DNA of 64,000 nucleotides from Erysipelotrichaceae bacterium (GCA_017473265.1 JAFULQ010000010.1:36853-100852), one strand, 5' to 3'. Numbered from the stretch's first letter, positions 17,518 through 26,674 are shown. Numbers and translations are program-made. The notes: generated from the sequence alone by a model not told the origin.

Positions 17518-19090
17518 AAATTAAAAACTCAGCAAGTGGAGCACCAAAGTAAATGATAATTGCCATTACAATGACATATCCGAAAGCATATTTAAAGATT
17601 TTACCCAAGATTTCTCCATCTTTACCACTTAATGCACAAGCAGCGCATCCAATTGCAATACTTTGAGGAGCTAACATTTTACCAGCACTAGTACCTAATG
17701 AATTGGCCGCAACTAACCAATATTCATTTGCGCCAATCGCTCTAGCCGCTTCTAATTGTACATTACCAAATAATACTTCACTACTTGTACCACTACCAGT
17801 AACAAATGTACCTAATGCTCCAATTAATGGTGCACAAAGAGGGTACAATGAACCAAGTATCGTTACACAGAATTCAGAAATACAACTAATCATACCTGCA
17901 TAACCCATAATCTTTGCACAAGCTAATACAGATAACATCGTCATAATTGTCTTAGACATTTGTGAAACAGTATCTTTTAATACAGTTAATGTTTCTTTTA
18001 AAGGGCATTTTTGGATAAAACTTCCAATAAATCCTGATAATAAAATTAGTACACCAGGTGTATTGATCCATGTGAATGTATATGGAGAAGCACCTTCACC
18101 TTGATATATCATTACACTACTTTTAATAGCACTTAATGGTTCATTGATAAATGGTACCATTTTACTAGTAAGTAATAACAATACAAAGATTAAAATAAAA
18201 GGTGACCAAGCAACTAATGCACTAGAAACGGTAATTGGTTTACGCATTTTATAATCACTACTAGCCATTTCCATAACATATTCTTTAGGAGTTTCATGTT
18301 TTTTACTAAAGAAATATGCATAAGCAAATGTACAAATTAATGAACAAACACTCGCGATAACTACTGGTAATTCAACACCAACAAATTTAGCAGCAACAAT
18401 TTCTGGTAATACAAAACTTAAAGAAGATACTGTGATAATTGGAAGAATACCTTTTAAACCTTTAAATCCGCCACTTATCATCATAACCATTAAAAATGGA
18501 GTAATAAATAGTAGGGGAGCTGTTTGAATAGTTTGTACAAACGCTAATGTACCAGCTTCTAAACCAGTTACTGCAGCTAAAGTAGCTGTAGGGATACCAA
18601 TAGAACCAAACATTGTAGGACATCCATTTGCTAATAAACAAACTAAAATTGATAAAATAGGATCAAATCCAAAGGCATATAACATACTAGCAGGAATCGC
18701 AATCGCAACACCAAATCCAGCCATACCTTCTAAAAAGCCACTAAAACACCATCCAATTAATAATACTAAGATACGTTTATCATTACTTACAGATGTAATC
18801 ATACGTTTAATGATATCCATAGCACCTGTATGAAGCGTTAAATTATAGGTAAATACAGCAGCAATAATAACGATAACAATAGGCCATATAGCCATCGCAA
18901 AGCCTTCAAAAGCTGCAGTTATCATCCAAAAAGCTGGCATTTTCCAAATAAATAAAGCTTCAAGCATACAAATAACTAAAGCACCAAAACTAGCAATATA
19001 CGCTTGCCATTTTAAGAAACAAAGGGCAATTACTAACCAAATAATAGGTAATAATGCCAATATAAACATAACAAATAAGTTATCGAACAT
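17516..19090 (-). CDS. lctP: L-lactate permease family transporter
   Basis: A polytopic membrane protein of about 524 residues with some 12-13 hydrophobic helices, matching the LctP/LldP/GlcA family of lactate or glycolate permeases. Characteristic are GFLEGMAGFGVAIAIPASML early on, LLANGCPTMFGSIGIPTATL, and GTFVTGSGTSSEVLFGNVQ plus NSLGTSAGKMLAPQSIAIG near the end. An upstream ATG at 19120 is in frame, but ATG 19090 is preferred because a G-rich SD (GGGGG) precedes it at the right distance. Substrate is presumed L-lactate from family. No lactate dehydrogenase gene lies adjacent. Confidence 0.9.
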   Translation of the reverse strand: MFDNLFVMFILALLPIIWLVIALCFLKWQAYIASFGALVICMLEALFIWKMPAFWMITAAFEGFAMAIWPIVIVIIAAVFTYNLTLHTGAMDIIKRMITSVSNDKRILVLLIGWCFSGFLEGMAGFGVAIAIPASMLYAFGFDPILSILVCLLANGCPTMFGSIGIPTATLAAVTGLEAGTLAFVQTIQTAPLLFITPFLMVMMISGGFKGLKGILPIITVSSLSFVLPEIVAAKFVGVELPVVIASVCSLICTFAYAYFFSKKHETPKEYVMEMASSDYKMRKPITVSSALVAWSPFILIFVLLLLTSKMVPFINEPLSAIKSSVMIYQGEGASPYTFTWINTPGVLILLSGFIGSFIQKCPLKETLTVLKDTVSQMSKTIMTMLSVLACAKIMGYAGMISCISEFCVTILGSLYPLCAPLIGALGTFVTGSGTSSEVLFGNVQLEAARAIGANEYWLVAANSLGTSAGKMLAPQSIAIGCAACALSGKDGEILGKIFKYAFGYVIVMAIIIYFGAPLAEFLI

Positions 19091-19162
19091 AAAAACCCCC
19101 ATTAAAATAATATAATACATAGTTATTTTATACTTTTATTAAGTCTATGTCTAGAAAAGGAT

Positions 19163-19189
19163 AAAAAAATAGGGGAGGGGTCCCCTATT
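19163..19189 (-). terminator. Terminator after the 181-residue gene
   Basis: Minus strand: AATAGGGG, loop ACCCCT, CCCCTATT then seven T. The stem includes the TAG of the gene at 19185. Confidence 0.85.
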
Positions 19190-19730
19190 CTGGATAGATG
19201 ATAGATTCGGCACTATTTTTAAGTGAAAATATAAAGAATAATAGCGGAAATACCGATAATCCTAATAAAATATAAGATAATGAATGATCATTATATAATT
19301 CAGTAAATTGTTTAATAGATTCATCATAATCGATGATTTTAGTGTCATTTATATACAATTCATATACATATAAAGAATCTGGATGATAATACGCTTTAAT
19401 AACATCATTAGATGTTACATCATCAAACAATGCAATAAATTCTCTTCGAGAATAAGACACAAAATCTCTATCAATATATAGCATAGTGCTAATAGGTGAA
19501 TCAATAAATAATGAATAATAGGATCTAGAATGATCGTATTTATAAGATGAAAAATCCTGATTGTGAATAAAATTAGTAAAAATAGCTTCTTTAAATGTTA
19601 ATTCATCTTTAGGTAGTATTTCAAAAGTATTATAATACATATCATGATTATAAAAAGCATCACCACAAAGAGGACTAATTCCACCAATAAAGAGAGCTAG
19701 AAATAGAAATAAAGAAAAAATCTTATCCAT
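19185..19730 (-). CDS. Uncharacterised protein with two membrane segments
   Basis: A 181-residue protein I do not recognise. A hydrophobic N-terminus (IFSLFLFLALFIGGISPL) may be a signal peptide or anchor; the middle of about 120 residues is polar, rich in Tyr, Asp and Ser; a second hydrophobic helix (SYILLGLSVFPLLFFIFSL) stands near the C-terminus. This topology suggests an extracytoplasmic domain held by two helices. It follows deoB on the same strand after about 55 bases and ends in its own strong terminator. No catalytic motif is visible. Confidence 0.6.
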   Translation of the reverse strand: MDKIFSLFLFLALFIGGISPLCGDAFYNHDMYYNTFEILPKDELTFKEAIFTNFIHNQDFSSYKYDHSRSYYSLFIDSPISTMLYIDRDFVSYSRREFIALFDDVTSNDVIKAYYHPDSLYVYELYINDTKIIDYDESIKQFTELYNDHSLSYILLGLSVFPLLFFIFSLKNSAESIIYPE

Positions 19731-19785
19731 ATTACTTTTAATTAATTACTTCGCATAATGTATATTATGTAATATTTATCTAAAT

Positions 19786-20970
19786 CTATTTGATGTAATT
19801 TAACATAGATTCACCATATTCTGGCATATCTACATTAAAGTTATCTGCAATTGTAGCCCCTACATTCGCAAATGTTTGTGATAATGGTAATAATCCACAT
19901 CCATCAAAGCTCTTACTATAATATAAAATTGGAACCATTTCTCTTGTATGGTCTGTACCAGTATGTGTTGGATCATTTCCATGGTCTGCAGTAATGATTA
20001 ATAAATCATCATCTTTCATTTCTTGCATTAATTCGCCTAATTTCACATCAAAGTTTTCCAATTCTTGAGCATACCCTTTTGGATCTCTTCTATGACCCCA
20101 TAATGCATCAAAATCAACTAAGTTAGTAAATACTAAGCCATGGAAGTCTGTTTTTGCTAAATCGATAGTTTGTTCCATGCCATGAACGGAACTTTTACTC
20201 TTATGAGCATCTGTAATACCTTGTCCATTGAAGATATCATAGATTTTACCAACAGAAATTACATCATAATTATTTTCTTTTAATGTATCTAATACTGTTT
20301 TACCATATGGACTTAATGCATAGTCATGACGATTGCTTGTACGTTTGAAATCCTCTTTACATGTTCCTACATATGGTCTAGCAATAATACGTCCAACACG
20401 CCATTCTTCTTTCATTGTAATTTCTCTAGCAATTTCACAACAACGATATAATTCATCTAAACCAAACGTTTCTTCATGACCACAAATTTGTAATACAGAG
20501 TCAGCTGATGTATAAACAATCATGTCCCCTGTTTTCATTTCGTGTTCGCCCCACTCTTTGATGATTTCAGTACCGCTTGCGGATTTATTACCTACAATTT
20601 TACGACCACAACGAGCTGATAATTCATCTAATAATTCTTGTGGGAATCCTGTTTCTGTGAATGTTTTAAATGGAGTCGAAACTTTTAGACCCATCATTTC
20701 CCAGTGTCCTGTTAAAGTATCTTTACCACTACTAATTTCTAAACTTTTACTATAATACCCTTTTGGACTTTGAATTGGTTCTACACCTTTAATTGCATGT
20801 AAATTACCATATCCAATAGCTTGTAAATTTGGTAAATGTAAACCATCAACTGCTAAAGCTGTATGTCCAATTGTATCAGTATTAACATCTCCATATTGAT
20901 CCGCATCAATCATAGACCCGCATCCTACAGAGTCCATTACAACTACAAATACTCTTTTAAATCTTTCCAT
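19786..20970 (-). CDS. deoB: Phosphopentomutase
   Basis: DeoB interconverts ribose 1-phosphate or deoxyribose 1-phosphate and the 5-phosphates, linking nucleoside salvage with the pentose phosphate pathway. The 394-residue protein belongs to the alkaline phosphatase superfamily: metal site VVMDSVGCG with D13, the phospho-acceptor Thr region [13 protein letters not shown] near 83-95, [10 protein letters not shown], and C-terminal [19 protein letters not shown]. The start is 3 bases after the xerD stop with SD AAAGGAAA inside xerD, so it is in an operon with xerD and spoIIM. Confidence 0.97.
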   Translation of the reverse strand: MERFKRVFVVVMDSVGCGSMIDADQYGDVNTDTIGHTALAVDGLHLPNLQAIGYGNLHAIKGVEPIQSPKGYYSKSLEISSGKDTLTGHWEMMGLKVSTPFKTFTETGFPQELLDELSARCGRKIVGNKSASGTEIIKEWGEHEMKTGDMIVYTSADSVLQICGHEETFGLDELYRCCEIAREITMKEEWRVGRIIARPYVGTCKEDFKRTSNRHDYALSPYGKTVLDTLKENNYDVISVGKIYDIFNGQGITDAHKSKSSVHGMEQTIDLAKTDFHGLVFTNLVDFDALWGHRRDPKGYAQELENFDVKLGELMQEMKDDDLLIITADHGNDPTHTGTDHTREMVPILYYSKSFDGCGLLPLSQTFANVGATIADNFNVDMPEYGESMLNYIK

Positions 20971-20973
20971 AAT

Positions 20974-21876
20974 TTATTTCCTTTCTTTTTTTGCACGAGG
21001 ATGAAATTGATCATAAGCCTCATGTAATCTTTTTTGTTCTATATGTGTATATATCTGTGTAGTTGATATATCACTATGACCTAATAATTCTTGTACAGCA
21101 CGCAAATCTGCACCACCATCTAATAATTGTGTCGCAAATGAATGACGTAATGTATGATTGGATACATGTTTACGAATATTTGCTTTTTCGGTTTGTTTTT
21201 GTATCATTGTCCAAACATATTGACGAGTAATTCGTTGACCATTTGGTTTAATAAATACATAAGGAGTTTGTGTTTTAATGTAAAGTGGTCGTACTTTTTG
21301 AAGATATTCCATTAACCATTTCTTGCTAATATTTCCAAAAGGAACTACCCTTTCTTTATCTCCTTTTCCAATAACTTGGACAATTTGCTGATCTGTATGC
21401 ACTTGATATAATTTTAAATCAATAACTTCTTGAATTCGTAAACCACAAGCATACATAAGTTCTAATAGACTTCGATGAAATATATCTACTAATGTATCAT
21501 CAAATGAATCTAATAACTGATTCATTTCTTCAGTATTTAAATATACAGGTAAATGATCTTTATTTACTTTAATATGTACATTTAAAGTAGGATCTTTCTC
21601 GAAATCATATTGTATCATTAGATATCGATGCATTCCTCTAATTGCAGATAAAGATCTAGCTACAGCTGTCTTCTTTTTTGATTCTAAGCAATAATCTAAA
21701 TATTCATATATTTCTTTACTTGTAATTTGTTCGATTTCATTAATATTTTGTACTGTACTCATATAATTAAAATACTGTTCTAAATCATTTTGATAACTTT
21801 GAATCGTTTGTTTTGATTTAGGATCTTGTAAAGTTATATATAAGATATATTCATGCATTGCTTCAGAAAATTTCAA
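20974..21876 (-). CDS. xerD: Tyrosine recombinase XerD
   Basis: XerD with XerC resolves chromosome dimers at dif. The protein has about 300 residues, with an N-terminal SAM-like core-binding domain and a catalytic domain showing R in ACGLRIQEVIDL, K in GKGDKERVVPF, the H-x-x-R box HTLRHSFATQLL, the later H in LLGHSDISTTQIYTH and the nucleophile Tyr there. GTG 21885 is possible, but TTG 21876 has AGGTGA at proper spacing; ATG 21858 is a third option. The order spoIIM-xerD-deoB is as in Bacilli and Clostridia, which argues for XerD rather than a phage integrase. Confidence 0.9.
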   Translation of the reverse strand: MKFSEAMHEYILYITLQDPKSKQTIQSYQNDLEQYFNYMSTVQNINEIEQITSKEIYEYLDYCLESKKKTAVARSLSAIRGMHRYLMIQYDFEKDPTLNVHIKVNKDHLPVYLNTEEMNQLLDSFDDTLVDIFHRSLLELMYACGLRIQEVIDLKLYQVHTDQQIVQVIGKGDKERVVPFGNISKKWLMEYLQKVRPLYIKTQTPYVFIKPNGQRITRQYVWTMIQKQTEKANIRKHVSNHTLRHSFATQLLDGGADLRAVQELLGHSDISTTQIYTHIEQKRLHEAYDQFHPRAKKERK

Positions 21877-21934
21877 GAGAATCACCTGTATTTATTATAG
21901 TACAATTATAGATAAAATGGAATGAAATGCATAG

Positions 21935-22546
21935 TTATGCATATTTAGTAAATACTTGAATTAAATAATCAACTAAGGTTACTTTTAGATAACAAGAAAT
22001 ATAGATGAATACAGAGGCAATCAATAGATCATTCATACAATAACTAAATAATTTCTTAAATCGAATAGTATTATTAGGCTTCATAACAGCTTTTATTAAT
22101 GTATATGATACTTCATACGCAACGATTGCTATCACATAATAAGCAACTAAATCTAAAAGAATTTGAGGAATAATCGTTAATATAATACCTAATATCCCTT
22201 TCCATTCGTATGTTAAGACTAATAGTGTACTGGATAATCCTATTTGGACTCCTTTGGTAAACATGAAGAAAGAAATAAATGGGATTCCTAGTAATGAAAA
22301 TCCCATTAAAAATATAGCTATTATGGTAATCATGTTCATTGTAAATTGTATTTTAAAGTATTCTTGTTTATCACTCATTGGTTCAAATAAATAGGATATA
22401 TATTCATTCATTTCACTGGTTTCTAATTGTTCAACTAATACCATTCCTGTGATAAAACCACCTAGCAATAATATTGAGAAAAAAATATATGCATTTTTAT
22501 GGTGTATAAGATGCATTTTTACTTTCTTAAGCATGATTTCATCCAT
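21935..22546 (-). CDS. spoIIM: Stage II sporulation protein M
   Basis: SpoIIM is a membrane protein of the DMP (SpoIID-SpoIIM-SpoIIP) complex that drives engulfment of the forespore. The 203-residue protein has about five hydrophobic helices and the SpoIIM-typical stretch [20 protein letters not shown] followed by [12 protein letters not shown]. Its ATG overlaps the end of spo0A by 8 bases, so translation of the two is coupled. SpoIID and SpoIIP genes are not in the window. Confidence 0.9.
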   Translation of the reverse strand: MDEIMLKKVKMHLIHHKNAYIFFSILLLGGFITGMVLVEQLETSEMNEYISYLFEPMSDKQEYFKIQFTMNMITIIAIFLMGFSLLGIPFISFFMFTKGVQIGLSSTLLVLTYEWKGILGIILTIIPQILLDLVAYYVIAIVAYEVSYTLIKAVMKPNNTIRFKKLFSYCMNDLLIASVFIYISCYLKVTLVDYLIQVFTKYA

Positions 22547-23345
22547 TTTTAATTGAGCGCTGAGACATCTTTAATTTGTGTTCTAGGCGTAATTTATCGC
22601 TGATCATTGCAATAAACTCCGAATTCGTAGGTTTAGCTTTCGTTGCACTAATTGTATAACTAAAAATTTCATCTATCGCATCCACATTTCCACGATTCCA
22701 CGCCACCTCAATCGCATGTCGAATTGCCCTTTCCACTCTAGACGCTGTTGTCATATATCGTTTCGCAATCTCAGGATATAACACTTTCGTAATTTGTCCT
22801 AAATAATCCGCATCTAAAAACGTTTCTAATATTGCTGTACGTAAATATAAATACCCTTTTATATGTGCGGGAATACCAATTTCATGTAAGATAGCTGTAA
22901 TTTCTCTTTCTAATTGTATACGATACAAACGTTCTTTTTCATCATTAGTTAAGTTAATTGTTACATTACTATCAAGTTTATTTTTATTCGGTATTTGAAA
23001 TAAAGTATTCACTTTACTTAATAAAATAGACTCATCAAACGGCTTTAACAATATATAATCAATATTAAAAGCAGATAATTGTTGAAACATATTCTCTTGA
23101 ATAATTGGAGTCGTACATATAATTTTCGAAATCGAAATGTTGTTATTTGTAATATACTTCAATACTTCTATACCATCTTTAATCGGAATAAATAAATCAA
23201 GCACTAAAACGTCAATCTTGTAATACTTAATTTTCTCAATCGCTTTATCTCCATCTTCTGCAAACAAAATATCATATGTATTTTGTAACTCATTCCCCTT
23301 TTTTAGTTGTTGATGGTATTCAAGAGTATCATCCACAAACAACAT
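22539..23345 (-). CDS. spo0A: Sporulation master regulator Spo0A
   Basis: Spo0A is the phosphorelay-controlled regulator that commits cells to sporulation. A receiver domain with acidic pocket D5-D6, phospho-acceptor D50 (VLVLDLFIP) and K101 (LLKPFD) is followed by the Spo0A-specific C-terminal effector with its recognition-helix region [21 protein letters not shown] and the end [18 protein letters not shown]. The coding frame has ATG 23343-23345 as its only usual start. The good SD (AAGGAG, 23368-23373) serves instead an ATG at 23357-23359 in another frame. Adding one A to the run at 23348-23351 would give [11 protein letters not shown], a normal Spo0A start. A Spo0A box overlaps the promoter. 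Confidence 0.9.
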   Translation of the reverse strand: MLFVDDTLEYHQQLKKGNELQNTYDILFAEDGDKAIEKIKYYKIDVLVLDLFIPIKDGIEVLKYITNNNISISKIICTTPIIQENMFQQLSAFNIDYILLKPFDESILLSKVNTLFQIPNKNKLDSNVTINLTNDEKERLYRIQLEREITAILHEIGIPAHIKGYLYLRTAILETFLDADYLGQITKVLYPEIAKRYMTTASRVERAIRHAIEVAWNRGNVDAIDEIFSYTISATKAKPTNSEFIAMISDKLRLEHKLKMSQRSIKNG

Positions 23346-23359
23346 AATTTTCGCTTCAT
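23303..23359 (-). other. Out-of-frame minicistron at the spo0A start
   Basis: ATG 23357-23359 lies 8 bases after the SD AAGGAG and opens an 18-codon frame ending at TAA 23303, overlapping the first codons of spo0A in another frame. It is either the true spo0A start with one base lost in the A4 run, or a leader whose translation couples to or slips into spo0A. Confidence 0.5.
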
Positions 23360-23397
23360 AATCATATCTCCTTTATATAGGTAAGTATAAAGAAGCT

Positions 23398-23429
23398 AAT
23401 TTAAAAAGTATCATGAATTTTGTCGAATG
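23398..23429 (-). promoter_or_regulatory. spo0A promoter with Spo0A box
   Basis: TTTTGTCGAATG at 23418-23429 (plus strand) contains a perfect TGTCGAA core, the established Spo0A-binding box. Read on the minus strand it overlaps TCGACA, a -35-like element 17 bases from TAAATT (23398-23403). Autoregulation of spo0A through such boxes is known in Bacillus. A second possible -10, TATACT, is at 23384-23389. Confidence 0.65.
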
Positions 23430-23461
23430 TATTTATTAATTAAAAAAGAATCAAATGTATT

Positions 23462-23767
23462 TTACTCATTCGATTCTCTAGTTTTAATAATCATTTTCAT
23501 TTTATCTACTAATTCATTATGTAAATCTAATAGATTGTATATTCCATCTTCTGATAAAACTCCCCTTTTAAGATCATTAGGAAGTATACCATTTTCATCC
23601 GCAATAAAATCTTTCTTCCATTCATCACTTTCATAATATTGGACTAATTCCATTAATTTAGGTAACATTTGTTCATATTCATCCAATAATGTTTCAAAAT
23701 TATGTAATAATTTGGTTGCTTGGTCTAATATTTCTTCCATATATTGAATTCTTTCAATTTGATTCAT
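23462..23767 (-). CDS. DUF4298 domain protein
   Basis: A 101-residue, mostly helical acidic protein of the DUF4298 family: helices YMEEILDQATKLLHNFETLLDEYEQ, then the conserved-looking YYESDEWKKDFIADENG (about 44-60), LKRGVLSEDGIYNLL and a final helix. I know no established function for this family; members are found as small cytoplasmic proteins in gut Firmicutes. SD GGAGAT precedes the ATG. The gene lies 11 bases after the yjiH stop and may share its transcript; spo0A downstream has its own promoter. Confidence 0.72.
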   Translation of the reverse strand: MNQIERIQYMEEILDQATKLLHNFETLLDEYEQMLPKLMELVQYYESDEWKKDFIADENGILPNDLKRGVLSEDGIYNLLDLHNELVDKMKMIIKTRESNE

Positions 23768-23778
23768 AATTTTATCTC

Positions 23779-25116
23779 CTAGAAAATAATATGTGCAAAT
23801 AAAGCAATTACAGGTAAAGTAACAATCGTTCTTTCAAGGAAAATAATAAATAAATTCACTAAAGAAACAGGTATTTTACTCCCCATAATAATACTACCAA
23901 TTTCAGACATATAAATTAATTGTGTAACACTAGTTGCAGCAATTACAAAACGAGTAATATCACTTTCAATTGTACTAGCAATTACACTCGGTAAAAACAT
24001 ATCCGCAAAACCAACAATTACTGTCTGAGAAGCTAATGCAGCTTCGGGAATTTGCAATAGTTCATATAATGGAATAAATGGTAGACCTAAAATTGTAAAT
24101 ATCGGTGTATATTCCGCAATAATTAAAGCAATTGTTCCCATTGCTAAAATTACTGGTAAAGTACCTAACCACATATCTAAAACATTATAGATACCTTCTT
24201 TAATAAATTGCATTACACTTGGACTATGGTCTGCTTTATCAAGAGCCATTTGTAAACCATATTCTACAGAAGTCATGTCTGATGGAATATCTTCAGAATG
24301 TGGAATGTCTTTAGCATATGTATCTGGCACTTTAGATAATGGTGGAAGTTTAGGAACAATAATTGCGGCTACAATACCAGATAGTGAAACAATTAAATAA
24401 AATGGGAAAAAATACTGCTCTAAATGAACTTCTGTTAATACCACCAAACAAAATGTAATGCTTACAAAAGAGAATGTAGTTGCAATAACAGTTGCTTCAC
24501 GCTTAGAATAGAATCCTTCCTCATATTGCTTACTGGTTAACAATACTCCAATAGAGCCATCACCCAACCAACTAGCAACACAGTCTAATGCCCCTCTTCC
24601 TGGTAAATTAAAGATTGGTCGCATTACTTTAATTAATAATGCACCAAAAAAATCTAATAAACCAAAATCCAATAATAAAGCCAACAAAAATCCAGCTAAT
24701 AAAAATACACAAACTAAAATTGGTAATAAATCATGTAATACTACAAAACCAGTAATATCAGATACAATGATTGCTGGACCAATATGAAAATACAACATAT
24801 TAACAAAAATCATACCAACGATTCGTACATAAAACCAAAAACCACGTATTTCAAATAATGTCTGTAAACGAGGATTCATAGTAATCCAAGTAATAGGATA
24901 AAAACGATGAATACATGTAACAGTGCCACTTATTGTAATAAGAAACCAAATAATCGTAGTTATACTATTACTCAATACATCAAGTAACGTATTCGCTAGT
25001 ACTGCAATAGGAATAGTAAGCTGTCCTTGATATTGTAATGGTGTAACGAATAATAAGCATCCAATAATTGAAGGAATAAGAAATTTATAAAAACGTTTTT
25101 CTTTAAATAAATCCAT
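23779..25116 (-). CDS. yjiH: YjiH-family membrane protein with nucleoside-recognition domain
   Basis: A 445-residue polytopic membrane protein of the YjiH family, which carries the GATE (nucleoside-recognition-like) domain also found in spore maturation proteins SpmA/SpmB. About ten hydrophobic helices can be seen; notable are PIFNLPGRGALDCVASWLGDGSIGVLLTSKQYEEG (about 165-200) and FADMFLPSVIASTIESDITRFVIAATSVTQLIYMSEIG near the end. The substrate is not known. SD GGGAGG precedes the ATG, 9 bases after the YgjV-like gene. Confidence 0.82.
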   Translation of the reverse strand: MDLFKEKRFYKFLIPSIIGCLLFVTPLQYQGQLTIPIAVLANTLLDVLSNSITTIIWFLITISGTVTCIHRFYPITWITMNPRLQTLFEIRGFWFYVRIVGMIFVNMLYFHIGPAIIVSDITGFVVLHDLLPILVCVFLLAGFLLALLLDFGLLDFFGALLIKVMRPIFNLPGRGALDCVASWLGDGSIGVLLTSKQYEEGFYSKREATVIATTFSFVSITFCLVVLTEVHLEQYFFPFYLIVSLSGIVAAIIVPKLPPLSKVPDTYAKDIPHSEDIPSDMTSVEYGLQMALDKADHSPSVMQFIKEGIYNVLDMWLGTLPVILAMGTIALIIAEYTPIFTILGLPFIPLYELLQIPEAALASQTVIVGFADMFLPSVIASTIESDITRFVIAATSVTQLIYMSEIGSIIMGSKIPVSLVNLFIIFLERTIVTLPVIALFAHIIF

Positions 25117-25125
25117 ACATCCTCC

Positions 25126-25617
25126 CTATTTATTCTTTAATAAATTAACTATGTATGAAATAATAACAATACTATTTGTTATCGTACCAACGATATTTAA
25201 AATAAAAATATTAAACAAAGTATACATAATTACAGTAATTAAGAACGAAATTTTAATTAAACGTTCATTATCTTTAATATAAAACACCGCAAGAGAATAC
25301 TCTAAATTTGCTAAAATAGGCAACCAACCAATAAGTCCACGATTATTAAAAACAACACCTAATACAATTCCAGCAATAATTAATAACCAATCAATTGCTT
25401 TTGAACGATCTTCTTTTAAAGCAAAATAATTACGAATAATACTAATAAAATTTTGAACAGAAGCACTATAACCTTTTAGGAAAATAGAACTTAAACCATA
25501 TATAAACTGACTAATGCTTTGCGTAAACAATAAATCTTTCTTATTTTCTCTAGTAGAACTATACGAATCACATAACATAGCCAATAGACTACAAAGATTT
25601 CCAAGAATATAAGCCAT
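25126..25617 (-). CDS. YgjV-family small membrane protein
   Basis: About 163 residues with some five to six hydrophobic helices, resembling the YgjV family of inner-membrane proteins of unknown role (LGNLCSLLAMLCDSYSSTREN near the start, GWLPILANLEYSLAVFYIKD in the middle). An in-frame start farther up (25671) exists, but ATG 25617 follows a very strong SD AAAGGAGGAAT. Upstream lies a palindrome that overlaps a possible -10. Function unknown. Confidence 0.72.
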   Translation of the reverse strand: MAYILGNLCSLLAMLCDSYSSTRENKKDLLFTQSISQFIYGLSSIFLKGYSASVQNFISIIRNYFALKEDRSKAIDWLLIIAGIVLGVVFNNRGLIGWLPILANLEYSLAVFYIKDNERLIKISFLITVIMYTLFNIFILNIVGTITNSIVIISYIVNLLKNK

Positions 25618-25641
25618 ATGTATTCCTCCTTTGCATAACCA

Positions 25642-25656
25642 ATGGTATTGTACCAT
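25642..25656 (-). promoter_or_regulatory. Palindrome overlapping a possible -10
   Basis: ATGGTA-TTG-TACCAT is a perfect inverted repeat with 6-base arms, 24 bases before the ygjV-like start. On the minus strand its core holds TACAAT, a plausible -10, so it could be an operator. Confidence 0.4.
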
Positions 25657-25713
25657 AAAAAAAGATAGCACTGTCTATTTTCCTTATACATTAATCATTT
25701 TCGTATGAAGCAT

Positions 25714-25739
25714 AAAAAAAGATAGGAAACCCTATCTTT
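25714..25739 (-). terminator. Terminator of the padR-DUF2812 operon
   Basis: Minus strand: AAAGATAGG, loop GTTT, CCTATCTTT then further T. The 5' arm overlaps the stop of the DUF2812 gene. Confidence 0.85.
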
Positions 25740-26253
25740 GATTCTTCTTACGATAATAATGATAAGCACAATATGCAAATAACACTATATAAATAGCTAA
25801 TACTCCACCAAACATCATACCTAAAAAGTATCGACCATTACTTAAATTAATAAAAAATTGTGGTAATAAACAAGCACTAAAAATGACTAAAACTGGTAAT
25901 AAACGCCCTTTATATACTCTTTCTAACATTTCTAATCTAGATGTTTCATCAGAGAAAATTCTTTCATCATCTACCATATCACTAACAGGTTTTCTGAAAT
26001 AACTGAATTGTGCATATTCTTGAATATATTCCCAACCACAATCAACAAACATTTGAATATATTCTTCTTTATTATTTGTGTCTTGATTATAGTCTAGTTG
26101 ATAAATTACATCTTCTGGTTCACATTCTTGGAAATGATACATTCCAATACCTGTTACTTTAACAAATTCCCATCCATGTTGATGCTGACTACGTAAGTAT
26201 TCTTCTTCCTTTTCATGATTGAAGATACTAAAGTATTTAAATTCTTTTTTCAT
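25732..26253 (-). CDS. DUF2812 membrane protein
   Basis: A 173-residue protein with an N-terminal cytoplasmic DUF2812 domain (MKKEFKYFSIFNHEKEEEYL, WEFVKVTGIGMYHFQECEPE, YQLDYN, CGWEYIQEYAQFSYFRKP) followed by two hydrophobic helices (about 115-165). DUF2812 proteins are regularly encoded beside PadR regulators, as here: the SD GGGAGG lies in the end of padR and the gap is one base. It is presumably the regulated partner of that PadR; role unknown, often guessed to be stress-related membrane protection. Confidence 0.85.
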   Translation of the reverse strand: MKKEFKYFSIFNHEKEEEYLRSQHQHGWEFVKVTGIGMYHFQECEPEDVIYQLDYNQDTNNKEEYIQMFVDCGWEYIQEYAQFSYFRKPVSDMVDDERIFSDETSRLEMLERVYKGRLLPVLVIFSACLLPQFFINLSNGRYFLGMMFGGVLAIYIVLFAYCAYHYYRKKNQR

Positions 26254-26254
26254 A

Positions 26255-26569
26255 TTAGATAACCTCCCTAGATGTTGTATATAACCTTTGAATACGTTTC
26301 AATTCTAATTGTAATACCTCATTACCTAAAGCTGTAATTTCATATATTTTACGTTTTTCAACTTCATTAACAAATCGTATCAGTCCATCTTTTTCCATTT
26401 TCGATAAACTTCCATACATTGTACCAGGTGCTAAATGAATCTCTCCATTTGTTAGTTTTTCAACCAATTGTACAATACCATAACCATGATTCGGTTTTTG
26501 TAGACAAAATAAGATATAAAATCCCGTTTCTGTCATTGGTACATAAACTTTTCTAGTATGTGCATCCAT
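26255..26569 (-). CDS. PadR-family transcriptional regulator
   Basis: A winged-helix PadR regulator of 104 residues: TETGFYILFCLQKPNHGYGIVQLVEKLT, then the recognition segment LAPGTMYGSLSKMEKDGLI and the wing EVEKRKIYEITALGNEVL, with a short dimerisation helix. The open frame runs up to 26695, but ATG 26569 is chosen because AGGAGG precedes it and the family begins there; the region above is promoter and operator. It likely represses its own operon through the two TATCG-N5-CGATA sites in its promoter. Confidence 0.9.
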   Translation of the reverse strand: MDAHTRKVYVPMTETGFYILFCLQKPNHGYGIVQLVEKLTNGEIHLAPGTMYGSLSKMEKDGLIRFVNEVEKRKIYEITALGNEVLQLELKRIQRLYTTSREVI

Positions 26570-26595
26570 AATTGACCTCCTATATATTAGTACGA

Positions 26596-26652
26596 TGTAT
26601 CGCACTTCGATATAACTGTATATACTATATCGCACTACGATATAATTGTCAA
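26596..26652 (-). promoter_or_regulatory. padR promoter with two operator copies
   Basis: On the minus strand TTGACA (26647-26652), 17 bases, TATAGT (26624-26629) is a near-consensus promoter. The repeat TATCG-CACTW-CGATA occurs twice, at 26627-26643 (arms ATATCG and CGATAT, within the spacer) and at 26598-26612 (just downstream of the -10), 30 bases apart, on the same face of the helix. Probably the PadR operators. Confidence 0.75.
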
Positions 26653-26674
26653 TAACATTATACTCGATTATGAT
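26646..26674 (+). promoter_or_regulatory. Divergent promoter sharing the -35 of padR
   Basis: On the plus strand TTGTCA (26646-26651), 17 bases, TATGAT (26669-26674). Its -35 coincides with the padR -35 because ATTGTCAAT is palindromic. It would drive the 48-residue ORF at 26687. Confidence 0.5.
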
